A stretch of 64,000 nt of DNA from Hermatobates lingyangjiaoensis (GCA_026182355.1 JAPFBL010000534.1:114501-178500), one strand, 5' to 3'; numbered from the stretch's first letter, positions 21,801-33,444 are shown. The notes: generated from the letters alone by a model not told the origin. Numbers and translations are program-made.

Positions 21801-22313
21801 TATTGTTTTGTTTTTAAAAATTTGAATACAGTATGATGTAGACATTTTAAAAACATATTCAGAGTTGGGTATCTGTCAAGCGACTCTGGAATCCTAGAAA
21901 GAATAATACTTTGGTTTAACTGCACCAGTAGACCATCAGTATATAGCAGAGTTTTTTAAAATTACTTTTTTATCGACGCGGAACCCTTTTTGCTTTCAGT
22001 AACTTTCCAAGGAACCACCAGATTCTAATGATTTATATACAATCATAATATAAATATTTTCATATGCTTTTATAAATAGTATGTTTTACAAAACAATTAA
22101 AAGTAATATTACTTTGCAATGCGCATTTTTCGGAAGAAAGGGAAACTTTTCCAAGTTCGCACTGGTATTCAGAGACTGGGTTAAGACGGTTCAACGAAAA
22201 TTAGAGACTATAGTGTGTGTTTTTATTACTTTAAAACTCATACGTTTCTTGTTATGTACATTGAACAACTGTATTTTGTCCGTTTCGGTATCGCAGTTTC
22301 ATCAAAAAAGTGG

Positions 22314-22318
22314 TATAT

Positions 22319-22361
<43 letters not shown>

Positions 22362-22618
22362 CGGTACTGTTTTCTTGACCACAAAATATTCACAAAACAC
22401 TTTTTCTTTTTCTCGGAGTTTGGTCAGGGTAAATATATGGAATCACCTTTTTGCCAACGTTTCGACTTTATTTCAAGACATCCTCAGGGCTATAAACTAA
22501 CAAAAAACAATAAACAATGGACATTTTTTCATTTCTACTTTAAAAACATCATATTTCTTCGGCTTAGGTAACAGAACCAAGCCTTCAGTAAGTTCGTTTT
22601 TCAATTTGTTTAGCGTCT
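22314..22618 (-). mobile_element. Family F single arm between the two duplication copies
   Basis: After a (TA)n run, CTCGGAGTTTGGTCAGGGT, GCCAACGTTTCG and CTCAGGGCTATAAACTAAC match a family F arm. The minus-strand motif at 22453-22490 has CUGAGGA, extra U, a stem II with one mismatch, GAAACGUU and the GCC/GGC stem I. Confidence 0.65.
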
Positions 22619-24090
22619 AAGGGTTTAGCGAAACGATGGGTCGCGAAATATTTGAAATTATTTATTTTTAAATAAAAAATAAAGGTCTAAATTAAATAAA
22701 TAATTTATTTATTATTAATGCGGCACAGCAATCTCATTAAAGTTACTATTGATCAAATTTATTTTAATTTTCCCTTTTTTTTATTTGTTGTTAATTTTAT
22801 TTTTGTTCTCAATAAAAGAGTCGCGAAAAAATTTTGGCGCCAAAAATAAGTCGCGATGTAAAAAAGGTAAAAGATCCCTGTTATATAATAATACTATAAT
22901 GGTTGTTGTTAGGTTAGGTCAGGTAGCAGTGGCAGTCCCACAAGGGAACACACGTAGGCCGAGCAATGGTCCTTTTTTGTGATACCACACAATGAAGATT
23001 GATTCTACATTGGGAGTCCTAAAGTTTGCCTAACTCAAATGTATTTAGAGTAGGGATCTTTAACGAGTACCTGACATTGTACAGGCTCGGGACCGACGGT
23101 TTAACGTCCTTCTACGAGAGACGACGTTAGGTTAGGTTAGGTTGCAGTGGCAGTCCCACAAGGGAACACACTTAGGCCAAGCATTGGCCCTTTATGATAC
23201 CACACAATAAAGATTGATTCTACAGTGGGAGTCCTAAATTTTGCCTAACTCAAATGTATTTAGAGTAGGGATCTTTAACGATAAACCTGACATCGTACAG
23301 GCTCAGGACCGACGGTTTAACGTCCTTCTCCGAGGGACGACGTAATCAGATTTATTCACCTCCCGCATGAATAAATAAATCAAGGGCCAGGTGAGGATTG
23401 AACCCCGGTCCTATCAGTTCAGAGGTGAGCACGTAACAACTGAGCTAGCCTGGCCCCCAAAGTTGTTGTTAATTTTATTTTTGTTCTGGCTAAACGTTCG
23501 CGAATAAACTTTAGCGTCAAAAATGAGTCGCGATGTAAAAAAAGTTGAAGATGAATGGTCTAAACCACAGTAAGAAATCAGAATAAAGATCTAAGTCTTT
23601 TTGTGGTGTTATACTTACTGTGGTTTAAACATGATTTTTTATTTTATGTATTTATTGTGAAACTTACTATATAGTTAGAAATAGATAAAGAAAAAAAAAT
23701 AAAATGAAAACAGACACTAAGAGTTTCTAATTTTTCAGCTTGAACCGTTGTGGAGATTCTGTTTAATCCTTTAATTGTCACTGTACCAGTGTGTAGAGTT
23801 TCGCTGTCATATCTCTTCTGATGATGGATGAAACAAAAAATTGAATACTGTAAGTCTTGCACTTTTAATTTCTCTATGTTTTATTTATTTATATTGAACT
23901 TTATTTTGTTCTTGTATGTACATTTTATTTTGTTCTTAATTTTTACTGCCTCTATAGTGTTTCAAATGCTCTTGATGTCTATTTCTTTTCAAAGTAGCTT
24001 ATACATAGAGGGAAGGAGATGTTAAATGGGTTGAAAATATTGGCAAAAGTGAAGATTTTTATAAAAATCGTTCATGTAATGTTATTAGGA

Positions 24091-25446
24091 AAGATTCCAG
24101 GGTAGCCTAGTGGCTTGCGTGCTCGTCTCTTGACTGATAATTCTGATGCTTGAAACCCTGGTGTTATTTTATTAATGAAAGAAATGGTAGAAACTGAGCA
24201 AGTCGTCCTCGGTGAGGACGTGTCGGTCCTGAGCACGTCGTCCTCGGTGAGGACATATCAGTCCCGAGCAAATCCTCCTCGGAGAGGACGTGTCGGTCCT
24301 GAGTAAGTCGTCCTCGGTGAGGACATGTCAGTCCCGAGCACATCCTCCTCGGAGAGGACGTGTCAGTCCTGAGCACGTCATCCTCGGAAAAGACGTGTCG
24401 GTCCTGAGCACGTCGTCCTCGGTGAGGACATATCAGTCCCGAGCAAATCCTCCTCGGAGAGGACGTGTCGGTCCTGAGTAAGTCGTCCTCGGTGAGGACA
24501 TGTCAGTCCCGAGCACATCCTCCTCGGAGAGGACGTGTCAGTCCTGAGCACGTCATCCTCGGAAAAGACGTGTCGGTCCTGAGTAAGTCGTCCTCGGAGA
24601 GGACATGTCAGTCCCGAGCACATCGTCCTCGGAGAGGAAGTGTCAGTCCTGAGCACGTCATCCTCGGAAAGGACGTGTCGGTCCTGAGTACGTCGTCCTC
24701 GGTGAGGATATGTCGATCCTGAGCACGTCATCCTCGGAGAGGACATGTCAGTCCTGAGCACGTCGTCCTCGGAGAGGATATGTCGGTCCTGAGCACGTCG
24801 TCCTCGGAGAGGACATGTCAGTCCTGAGCCTCTCATCCTCGGAGAGAAAGTGTCGGTCCTGAGTACGTCGTCCTCGGTGAGGATATGTCGGTCCTGAGCA
24901 CGTCATCCTCGGAGAGGACATGTCAGTCCTGAGCCTCTCATCCTCGGAGAGAAAGTGTCGGTCCTGAGTACGTCGTCCTCGGTGAGGATATGTCGGTCCT
25001 GAGCACGTCATCCTCGGAGAGGACATGTCAGTCCTGAGCCTCTCATCCTCGGAGAGAAAGTGTCGGTCCTGAGCACGTCATCCTCGGAGAGGACATGTCA
25101 GTCCTGAGCCTCTCATCCTCGGAGAGGAAGTGTCGGTCCTGAGTACGTCGTCCTCGGTGAGGATATGTCGGTCCTGAGCACGTCATCCTCGGAGAGGACA
25201 TGTCAGTCCTGAGCCTCTCATCCTCGGAGAGGAAGTGTCGGTCCTGAGTACGTCGTCCTCGGTGAGGATATGTCGGTCCTGAGCACGTCATCCTCGGAGA
25301 GGATATGTCGATCCTGAGCACGTCATCCTCGGAAAGGACGTGTCGGTCCTAAGCACGTCATCCTCGGAGAGTACATGTCGGTCCTGAGCACGTCGTCCTC
25401 GGAGAGAATGTGTCGGTCTTGAACACGTCATCCTCGGAGAGAACGT
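24091..25446. repeat. 35-bp minisatellite inside a SINE, copy 2
   Basis: About 35 regular units continuing cleanly to GAGAGAACGTAGTTG where the 206-bp satellite begins. Variants (TGAGGACATATCA, AGAGGACGTGTCG, AGAGGAAGTGTCG) follow each other in repeating groups of three, showing a 105-bp higher-order period. Confidence 0.85.
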
Positions 25447-26500
25447 AGTTGTAAGAATCTAGAAAATACTTGTAGTCGGAGTATTTAAATTACTTGGTAT
25501 TAGCCCTGACTACGAAAAGTTACACTGTAATATATACAGTCCTAAGAGTAGTCGGAGTAAAATAAAAACAGTACCCCTAAGACTCGGAGTTAAGAAAATA
25601 TTTGTTGTCGGAGTCGTATATAAAATATCTCTAAGAGATGGCATATTGAAAATAGTTGTAAGAATCTAGAAAATACTTGTAGTCGGAGTATTTAAATTAC
25701 TTGGTATTAGACCTGACTACGAAAAGTTACACTGTAATATATACAGTCCTAAGAGTAGTCGGAGTAAAATAAAAACAGTACCCCTAAGACTCGGAGTTAA
25801 GAAAATATTTGTTGTCGGAGTCGATAATAAAATGCTCTAAGAGATGGCATATTGAAAATAGTTGTAAGAATCTAGAAAATACTTGTAGTCGGAGTATTTA
25901 AATTACTTGGTATTAGACCTGACTACGAAAAGTTACACTGTAATATATACAGTCCTAAGAGTAGTCGGAGTAAAATAAAAACAGTACCCCTAAGACTCGG
26001 AGTTAGGAAAATATTTGTAGTCGGAGTCGTATATAAAATATCTATCTCTAAGAGATGGCATATTGAAAATAGTTGTAAGAATCTAGAAAATACTTGTAGT
26101 CGGAGTCTTTAAATTACTTGGTATTAGACCTGACTATGAAAAGTTACATTGTAATATAAACAGTCCTAAGAGTAGTCGGAGTAAAATAAAAACAGTACCC
26201 CTAAGACTCGGAGTTAGGAAAATATTTGTAGTCGGAGTCGTATATAAAATATCTCTAAGAGATGGCATATTGAAAATAGTTGTAAGAATCTAGAAAATAC
26301 TTGTAGTCGGAGTATTTAAATTACTTGGTATTAGACCTGACTATGAAAAGTTACACTGTAATATAAACAGTCCTAAGAGTAGGTCGGAGTCAAATAAAAA
26401 CAGTACCCCTAAGACTCGGAGTTAGGAAAATATTTGTAGTCGGAGTCGTATATAAAATAGCTCTAAGAGTTGGTTGGCATATTGAATATGTTGTTGTTTT
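25447..26500. repeat. About 206-bp satellite, five units, copy 2
   Basis: Units start at about 25447, 25654, 25859, 26067 and 26277 with very high similarity to one another, higher than among the copy 1 units. Confidence 0.85.
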
Positions 26501-27003
26501 TTAAAATTTGAATACAGTATGATGTAGACATTTTAAAAACATATTCAGAGTTGGGTATCTGTCAAGCGACTCTGGAATCCTAGAAAGAATAATACTTTGG
26601 TTTAACTGCACCAGTAGACCATCAGTATATAGCAGAGTTTTTTAAAAACTTTTTTTCGACGCGGAACCCTTTTTTGCTTCAGTAACTTTCCCAAGGAACC
26701 ACCAGATTCTAATGATTTTATACAATCATAATATAAATATTTTCATATGCTTTTATAAATAGTATGTTTAAAAACAATTAAAAAGTAATATTACTACAAT
26801 GCGCATTTTTCGAAGAAAGGGAAACCAAGCGCACTGGTACAGAGATGGTTAAGACGGTTCAACCGAAAATTAGAGACTATAAGTGTGTGTTTTTAATTTC
26901 TCTACGTTTCTTTATGTACATTGAACTGTATTTGTCCGTTTCGGACAAATTTCGGACATTTTTATTTCATCAAAAAAGTATATATATATATAGTTTTCTA
27001 TGA

Positions 27004-27180
27004 GTTGTCCGGGGAAAGGAATATGATTCGTTGCGATGTTGACCAATGGAAGTGGAGTTTATATCTGCCTATTGGCAGAACGACTGAGGCTTTTTGCTGA
27101 GCAGCGGGCAACTGGGACCTTACGCATGGACCTGTAAACTCCACTTCCATTGGTCAACATCGCAACGAATCATATATATA
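27004..27180. mobile_element. Family P palindromic element, complete
   Basis: Arms ATGATTCGTTGCGATGTTGA and TCAACATCGCAACGAATCAT surround a shorter palindromic centre (GGACCTGTAAACTCCACTTCC and its complement). (TA)n on both sides. No hammerhead-like core is seen, so this is a palindrome family without one. Confidence 0.75.
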
Positions 27181-27391
27181 TATATATAGGTCTTCAACCG
27201 TCGCTTCACAAGTTGCGCTTATATGGGATGCCCACTTTGGGAATCTCTGTGATTAAGGTAAAAAGAAAAAAAAATATTTCTTATAAACAGTTCTTTTATA
27301 TTTATATATATAAAAAAAAATGAAACATCTGCTTAAATAGATATGCATCCAAAAATTATAATAAAGTAGATATATGTTATTATACAGTTTG

Positions 27392-28456
27392 TCAGTGGAG
27401 TTGACAGGCTCTGACGGCCATCAGTTGTAATAGAATGAATATAGGTGACAGAACTTCGGAGAATTCATGACTCGATTCTCCGCTGAGTTTTTTGCATAAA
27501 AGAAATTCAAATATAAAGACGGTAGTCAGGAAGACGAAAGACCAGCCGGCTCTCAGAAGACCTACCTGAAACAGAGAGAGAGAGGAGGTTATAGCACAAA
27601 CTCACAATGTCAACGTTTAACTAGTGGCCTAAACAAGGTTAAAGAGGCGGGCGCGGGCCGCCTGCTCCTGGCACAACGTGCTACGAGGCACGTTAGCACA
27701 AAAATAAAAAATAAATATAATTCAAATCCATAATAAAAATCTAAAATTTTATACTAAAATTGAATTTTCTTTTCTAAATGTAATACTGTTTATAAATTGA
27801 TTTTTCATCCGTTAAATTTTCAAATTAAAAATACATTTATTTTCAAATTTGTTAAATCTAGTTCTTAACTAGATTTTAAAACTAAATCTAGATCTAATTT
27901 TTAATATATATATAAATATTACAGATTTAATAATGTACTCGTATCAACCGTTTGATAGAATAGGTGTATTCTCTAATCGCGGTTCGGTCAATTTTCTTGA
28001 ATAAAAAATTAAACTCTCGTTGCCAACGTTTCGGTCTTTATTTAAAACCTTTTTCATAGACAGAAGTATAAATTTTGAAACAGAAAAACTAAGTATTACA
28101 TTGCAAATAATTTGTAATCTACTACTACTACTTGTAAACTAAGAATTACATTACAAATTCTTGTATATTATGTAAATATATATATATATATATACATTTA
28201 CATATAAATTGCATACCTTATAAAGGGCTTCCAGATACATCCTAATTAGAACAATTATGCAAAAATACGCATTTAGTGCATCTGCGACAAACAGCGGAGT
28301 AAAGACAATCCACCACGATTGTTCAGATTGATCTGTAATTCCTTCAAAACGCAAAGTCACTAAAATACTGAACACAGTTAGTGACACTAGATTTATGCAT
28401 AATTCAAACACTGTTAACCCCAACCATTGGACAACTTCATCAAATGAAAAAAACAT
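27392..28456 (-). CDS. TMEM203: Transmembrane protein 203
   Basis: Two exons: 28456-28217 (80 codons) and 27565-27392 (57 codons plus TGA), joined phase 0 across AAG-GTATGC and TTTCAG-GTA. The 137-aa product matches the family length of about 136. Recognised by MFFSFDEVVQWLG at the N-terminus, SWWIVFTPLFVADAL, FEFLLCKKL and the C-terminal SPIFILLQLMAVRAC. Four hydrophobic segments fall near residues 12-36, 48-72, 81-104 and 116-135. Known vertebrate members are ER membrane proteins linked to calcium handling and STING signalling; the role here is inferred from family. The true start is the ATG at 28456, not an upstream GTG, because it aligns with the family start and has A at -3. The start lies 47 nt downstream of the POP7 stop on the same strand. 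The coding sequence is intact. Confidence 0.92.
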
Positions 28457-28503
28457 TCTACTTTCCACTTTTACTTTTCTTTAAAAAAAAAAAAAAAAAA
28501 AAA
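28457..28503 (-). promoter_or_regulatory. 47-nt POP7-TMEM203 intercistronic spacer
   Basis: Directly after the POP7 TAA the minus strand has a run of about 20 T, then AAAGAAAAGTAAAAG and the TMEM203 ATG. There is no room for a separate polyadenylation site plus promoter. The T run followed by AAAG could act as a 3' splice site for an alternative or trans-spliced mRNA. Confidence 0.5.
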
Positions 28504-31500
28504 TTATTTTAAAGAGTTTTTCATTATTTTTACACAAACACCAGAATTTATTCTTATTTGTGTTCCATAGTCATCTTCTTCGGAAACTGGTTCAAAAGTA
28601 TCTGAAATAAAAAAAAGAGAGAGAGATAGAGATAAGTTAAAAATCTTTTGTTAGTTTGCTCAACATAAATAGTAGGTTATTAGTAGTAAGGATTCATTTG
28701 GAGGCATAGTAATGTTGAATATATCAGTAATCATTAGATCACTAAAGTTAAGCAACGTTAAGCAGGGTAGTACTTGGATGGGTGACAACATCAATTTGTA
28801 GTTATTAGTTTTCAAAAACGATTACAGCAAAAAAAGGACCTTATCCCATAATTAGGGGTCAAGGCTAAATCATTGGTTACGAGCTCGCCTCTGAACTGAT
28901 AGGACCGGGGTTCGATCCCCACCTGACCCTTGATTTATTCACGCGGGAGGTGAATAAATCTGAGCGCGTCGTCCCTCGGAGAAGGACGTTAAACTGTCGG
29001 TCCCAAGCCTGCACGATGTCAGGAACTCGTTAAAGATCCCTACTCTAAATACATTTGAGTTAGGCAAAATTTAGGACTTCCACTGTAGAATCAATCTTCA
29101 TTGTGTGGTATCACAAAGGGCCAATGCTCGGCCTAAGTGTGTTTCCTTGTGGGACTACCACTGCAACCTAACCTAACCATAATTCAATACACCAGTTTCG
29201 TATTAGATCACCAAAGTTAAGCAACTTTGAGCAGGGTAGCACTTGGATGGGTGACAAGAACAGTTTATAGGGGAAGATCACCAAAGTTAAGCAATGTTGA
29301 GCAGGGTAGCACTTGGATGGGTGACAAGAACAGTTTATAGGGGAAGATCACCAAAGTTAAGCAACTTTGAGCAGGGTAGCACTTGGATGGGTGACAAAAA
29401 CAACTTATAGAGGAAGATCACCAAAGTTAAGCAACGTTGAGCAGGGTAGCACTTGGATGGATGACAAGAACAGTTTAGAGGGGAAGATCACCAATGTTAA
29501 GCAACGTTGAGCAGGGTAGCACTTGGATGGGTGACAAGAACAGTTTTATAGGGGAAGATCACCAATGTTAAGCAACGTTGAGCAAGGTAGCACTTGGATG
29601 GGTGACAAGAACAGTTTTATAGGGGAAGATCACCAAAGTTAAGCAACGTTGAGCAGGGTAGCACTTGGATGGATGACAAGAACAGTTTATAGGGGAAGAT
29701 CACCAAAGTTCAGCAACGTTGAGCAGGGTAGCACTTGGATGGGTGACAAGAACAGTTTATAGGGGGAAGATCACCAAAGTTAAGCAACGTTGAGCAGGGT
29801 AGCACTTGGATGGATGACAAGAACAGTTTAATGGGAAAGAGTCAATCAATACTTGTATTTATTTCAGATTTTTATAACATAACAATGGCATCTTCAAACT
29901 TTTAAAACAAATCGGAATTTGAACAGAAATGTCGAGAAAATTATGCTCCCAAGAGTTGGAACAATTTTTGCAACAGTCGAAACCCAACTGCAGTCAAATA
30001 CAGATCTCAAATATACATTGACTTTCTGATAGAATAATAATAAAATAAATCAAACCTCGACCAGTTTTGACAACTTCAAATGAAACTCTCATAAAAGCTA
30101 ACCGGTTAGATTTAAAACCTTTTTCATAGTCGTAAATTACAAGTTTTCGTACTGTTAACAAATGTTAGTTCTAAACCAATAAACAAATTCATTTCACTTT
30201 TGCCTTTGAAATAGGTTTTAAATAGAAATAGAAACGTCGATATTTAAATGATTAATCTGAAACTGAAAACTGACCCGAGTTCAATTTATTTCAGTAGATT
30301 TCATTTCACTTTTCAATATTTCAACCGTTATGCCGGTCGAAATATTGAAAAGTGAGTCTTTGTTATGTTTCTGTCTATGTGTCACAGTTTATTTTAAGTA
30401 TAATCTGTCCTGCCAGACCGTTTTTCGTTTATCATGGTGTAAATAAATTTAAATATATTTTTTTTATCTCTTTATCGAGGTTTGGTCTAGAAAACCTTTA
30501 TTCTTTTGATAAAGTAAGAAAACCAGTGTTGAATATATGTAATCCAGATAAAAAAACAAATATTATTAAAAATAAGACTATATTTGGATGATGACAGTAG
30601 AAATATCGACTTATTTAACATGTCGACAACTGTAATATATTATATAGTTTGGATACAGTAACAAGAACGTGTTTTTTTTTCTTAGAAAACTTGAGAAACT
30701 GGTACAGAGGGAGCTTATGAGCCCCAGAGTTGATAAATCAACAAATGGCCAAAATGTTTAAAAAACTAATTTCTTTTAATAATTTCAAAATGTAAACATG
30801 GATGGATTTTGTTGTAATTGATAATTGCAGGTAAATAATGTCTATTTATTAGACTCAAAAAAGTGTTTGGTCTTCTCCCAAAAGGGTTTACCTGCTCTCC
30901 AGTAGGGATTTTGGAGTAAACTTATAAAAAAGGAAAGTTTCAGCCAAATATAGTGTTATTTTTAACAATGTTTTTGTTTTTTTTTTTAACAATGAACTAT
31001 ATTTTTAACAATGAATATAGTATTGCAATTACTGCAATACAAGACGTCTACTCTATGATTCTACCACAATATGAGGTCTACTACTTTGATTCTCGTATAC
31101 TATATCATCAAACTTTTTGATTACAGTAGACTATGCGGCCAAACTGTTTGAATATAATATAGTATGGGTCCTACTCTATGATTCTACCACAATATGAGGT
31201 TCTTATTGGATATACAATTTGTGGAAGGCAACTGCTGAAAAATTTGGCACAGTCAAAAGTCAGAAAGAAGACTTTGGAAAATTTCCAAGACAAAACATTT
31301 AATTCAGAATTAAAGATTTAAAGAAAGCATACGCACCAACTATTCTAACAGAAGATGTCTTTACTCCCACTGTATACATTCCATTATATTTTTCTTCGAC
31401 TTGAAGAGCCAAGTTCAATGTTTTCCTTATGGCTGCACCAAGCCCATGAAGGGATATCTCATCAGCGCCTTTGCTGATTAACTCTTCAACACGATTTAGA

Positions 31501-33444
31501 TGGCTCTGAAGCAAAAAAAAAATGACAAATATATTATCTCTAATGTAACAATAGTGGTAATACTGCAATACAAGACGTCTACTCTATGATTCTGGTACAC
31601 TATATATTACTATACTATATATTCTGGTATACTATGATATGGTATACTATATCATCAAACTTTTTGATTACAGTACATTACTATATGGCCAAACTCTTTG
31701 GATATAGTATAGTATGGGTCCTATTCTATGACTCTACCACAATATGAGGTCTACTACTTTGATTCTGGTATACTATACAATCAAACTTTTTTATTACAGT
31801 ACGCTTTGCGGCCAAACTCTTTGAATATAGTATAGTATGGGTCCTATTCTATGACTCTACCACAATATGAGGTCTACTACTTTGATTCTGGTATACTATA
31901 CCATCAAACTTTTTTATTACAGTATGCTTTGCGGCCAAACTCTTTGAATATAGTATAGGGTAGGTCATACTCTATGATTCTACCACAGTATGAGGTCTAC
32001 TACTTTGATTCTGGTATACTATACCATAAAACTTTTTTATTATAGTACACTATGCGGCCAAACTCTTTGAATATAGTATAGTATGGGTCCTACTCTATGA
32101 ATCTACCACAATATGAGGTCTACCACTTTGATTCCGGCATACAATACCATCAAACTCTTTGATTATAGCATAATATATGGGAAATGGGTGAACAAACAAA
32201 CAAACTCACGAACTTTATATATAGAAATGTGATGATACATAAAAGAAACTAACTGTCTGTTCTAACCAATAACATATTACTGCAAAATAACAATGATATG
32301 TTTTGAACTATTCAATTTAAAAATGGATTTAATGTATTGTTGCAATTAACTGAATTGCAAATTAGTAGAACGTAATTATGTACTATCAACTACGAAAATG
32401 GTACACTTTTAAGGTAGGGATTAAGGTTTTAAATGCGAACTGTGATGCTTCTAAGAGCCCTTGTCTCTGCATATTTGCAATTATTTTGAACGATAAAAAC
32501 ATTAAGTAAATGAAGAATTTGTATAAAAAAAAACAAGATTTGGTTAGTAACATTATAATAAGGAGCAACCTGAATTCGTTAAGCTATAACTAAATCATGG
32601 AAGGTAGTCGAATAATAAGAAAGCTGTACGGAAGGTTAGGCTAGAGAGACTAGAATGACGTGAAGAAAATGAGATGGCCAAATGATGTATAGCATTTACA
32701 GTACCAGGGAATTAGGAAATGGAGGAATCATTTAAAATACAAGAGAATTTACAATGGATGGAGTTAAAGATGACTTATTAATTATCAGTTATTCCTTATG
32801 ATATAAAATATATTGAACTTCAAACATACCAAACTTTAATGAATTCAGATCATTGAATTAACCAACAAATAGTTAACGAACTAACACGCATTATGATTCA
32901 AAAAGTTCTTCACAGAACAAACGAGCTGTTGTAGTTTTTAGTTTTATATTGTTCAGAACCTTCCTATAAAGTTTATTAATCTAAATGATCCTACAGTTCA
33001 TACTATCACTATAGAAGATGCTAAAGATTGGTGTAATCAAACTATCACAGTATTTCAGCGTATTTTTCTAAGTAAACATTCCACAAGGCTCATCATAAAT
33101 TACGTAGTTTGCGTAGCACTACACTGTATAAATTACTTTTATCACTATTATCATATGCATGTGCGTTCGATTTATAAAGAATAAAGGAATTTCAAAATTC
33201 CTATTCGTCTACAGAACTCAACAAAATAACTCCCATACAACATTGCTTTACAAAATCTGCAAGCCGTAAATATATATACATTTAAAATGGAGTAGTACCT
33301 TAAAATTAGAATTTGAAGTTACATAAATATCTTGAGGTCTTCTTGGCCCCCTTGGAGCTGCACCTTTCACAAATTTATGATTCAACCACATTGGTTTCTT
33401 GGTTTTTTGTAATATTTGACATCAGCTGGACCACAAGTTGCCAT
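28504..33444 (-). CDS. POP7: Ribonuclease P/MRP subunit p20 (Alba-like)
   Basis: Three exons: first ending at 33299 (AAG-GTACTA), second 31505-31337 (TTCAG-AGCCAT, ending phase 1 before GTGCGT), third 28601-28504 (TTTCAG-AT, TAA stop). Family landmarks: PRRPQDIYV in exon 1; HLNRVEELISKGADEISLHG, AIRKTLNLALQVEE and GVKTSSVRIV in exon 2; DTFEPVSEEDDYGTQIR and the basic end in exon 3. This is the Alba-type Rpp20 that pairs with Rpp25 on RNase P and RNase MRP RNA for tRNA and rRNA processing. The start is uncertain. The ATG at 33391 opens a 119-aa frame; the ATG at 33444 is in another frame that hits TGA at 33382, and a single extra A in the A6 run near 33406 would join the two, giving a length close to the usual 140. 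Introns hold a 5S-derived array, a SINE and a 123-bp minisatellite. Confidence 0.9.
28737..29840 (+). repeat. Tandem array of 5S rRNA-derived 70-bp units
   Basis: Nine units start with GATCACCAAAGTTAAGCAAC at 29206, 29276, 29346, 29416, 29486, 29557, 29628, 29698 and 29769, plus one at 28737. Each holds the central part of eukaryotic 5S rRNA, up to CACTTGGATGGGTGAC, then the unrelated spacer AAGAACAGTTTATAGGGGAA. The 5' and 3' thirds of 5S are missing. The retained part is the internal promoter region (box A, intermediate element, box C). It lies in intron 2 of POP7, antisense to the gene. A SINE separates the first unit from the rest. Confidence 0.85.
28854..29177 (+). mobile_element. Full-length tRNA-derived SINE with target duplication
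   Basis: Flanked by CATAATT (28847-28853 and 29178-29184). Head with GGTTACGAGCTCGCCTCTG and GGTTCGATCCCCACCTGACC, body with GCGCGTCGTCCCTCGGAGAA and CGTTAAAGATCCC, tail CACTGCAACCTAACCTAAC. This is the best copy for defining the 324-bp element. It interrupts the 5S-derived array. Confidence 0.85.
29841..31018. other. POP7 intron 2 sequence without genes
   Basis: AT-rich sequence with a decayed family L region (30050-30260: GGTTTTAAATAGAAATAG, CAACCGG) and TATTTCAACCGTTATGCCGG with a mirrored CCGGTCGAAATATTG near 30330. No supported exon. Confidence 0.5.
31019..32170. repeat. 123-bp minisatellite interrupted by POP7 exon 2
   Basis: Units with CTACTCTATGATTCTACCAC, TATGAGGTCTACTAC and GCGGCCAAACTCTTTGAA occur at 31019-31205 on one side of the exon (31337-31505) and, about five times, at 31558-32170 on the other. 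The exon itself is not repeated. Confidence 0.8.

Larger units (their letters stand above)
17868..22313. repeat. 4.75-kb tandem duplication, copy 1
   Basis: Matches 22619-26985 at a constant offset of 4751 bases up to about 20030, apparently without differences. Beyond 20030, copy 1 has many insertions, deletions and garbled units while copy 2 stays regular. Contents: SINE pair, 35-bp minisatellite, 206-bp satellite and a family G fragment. No gene. Confidence 0.9.
22619..26985. repeat. 4.75-kb tandem duplication, copy 2
   Basis: Second copy of 17868-22313. The arrays here are regular: SINEs 22906-23457, SINE head and 35-bp units 24091-25446, 206-bp satellite 25447-26500, then a family G fragment (AAGACGGTTCAACCGAAAA) before (TA)n at 26982. 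No gene. Confidence 0.9.

Noticed and set aside
19413..25321. Long open frames on both strands with MSSPRMTCSGPTYPHRGR-like repeats
   Set aside because: They follow the 35-bp minisatellite, whose three-unit period equals 35 codons, and appear on both strands; no start, splice or codon signal supports a protein.
24196..25440. CRISPR-like array
   Set aside because: Units are contiguous without unique spacers and the DNA is eukaryotic; it is a minisatellite.
27004..27180. Hammerhead core in family P palindrome
   Set aside because: No CUGANGA/GAAA combination with a connecting stem is present.
29206..29840. Cluster of functional 5S rRNA genes
   Set aside because: Only the middle third of 5S is present; both ends needed for the closing helix are absent.
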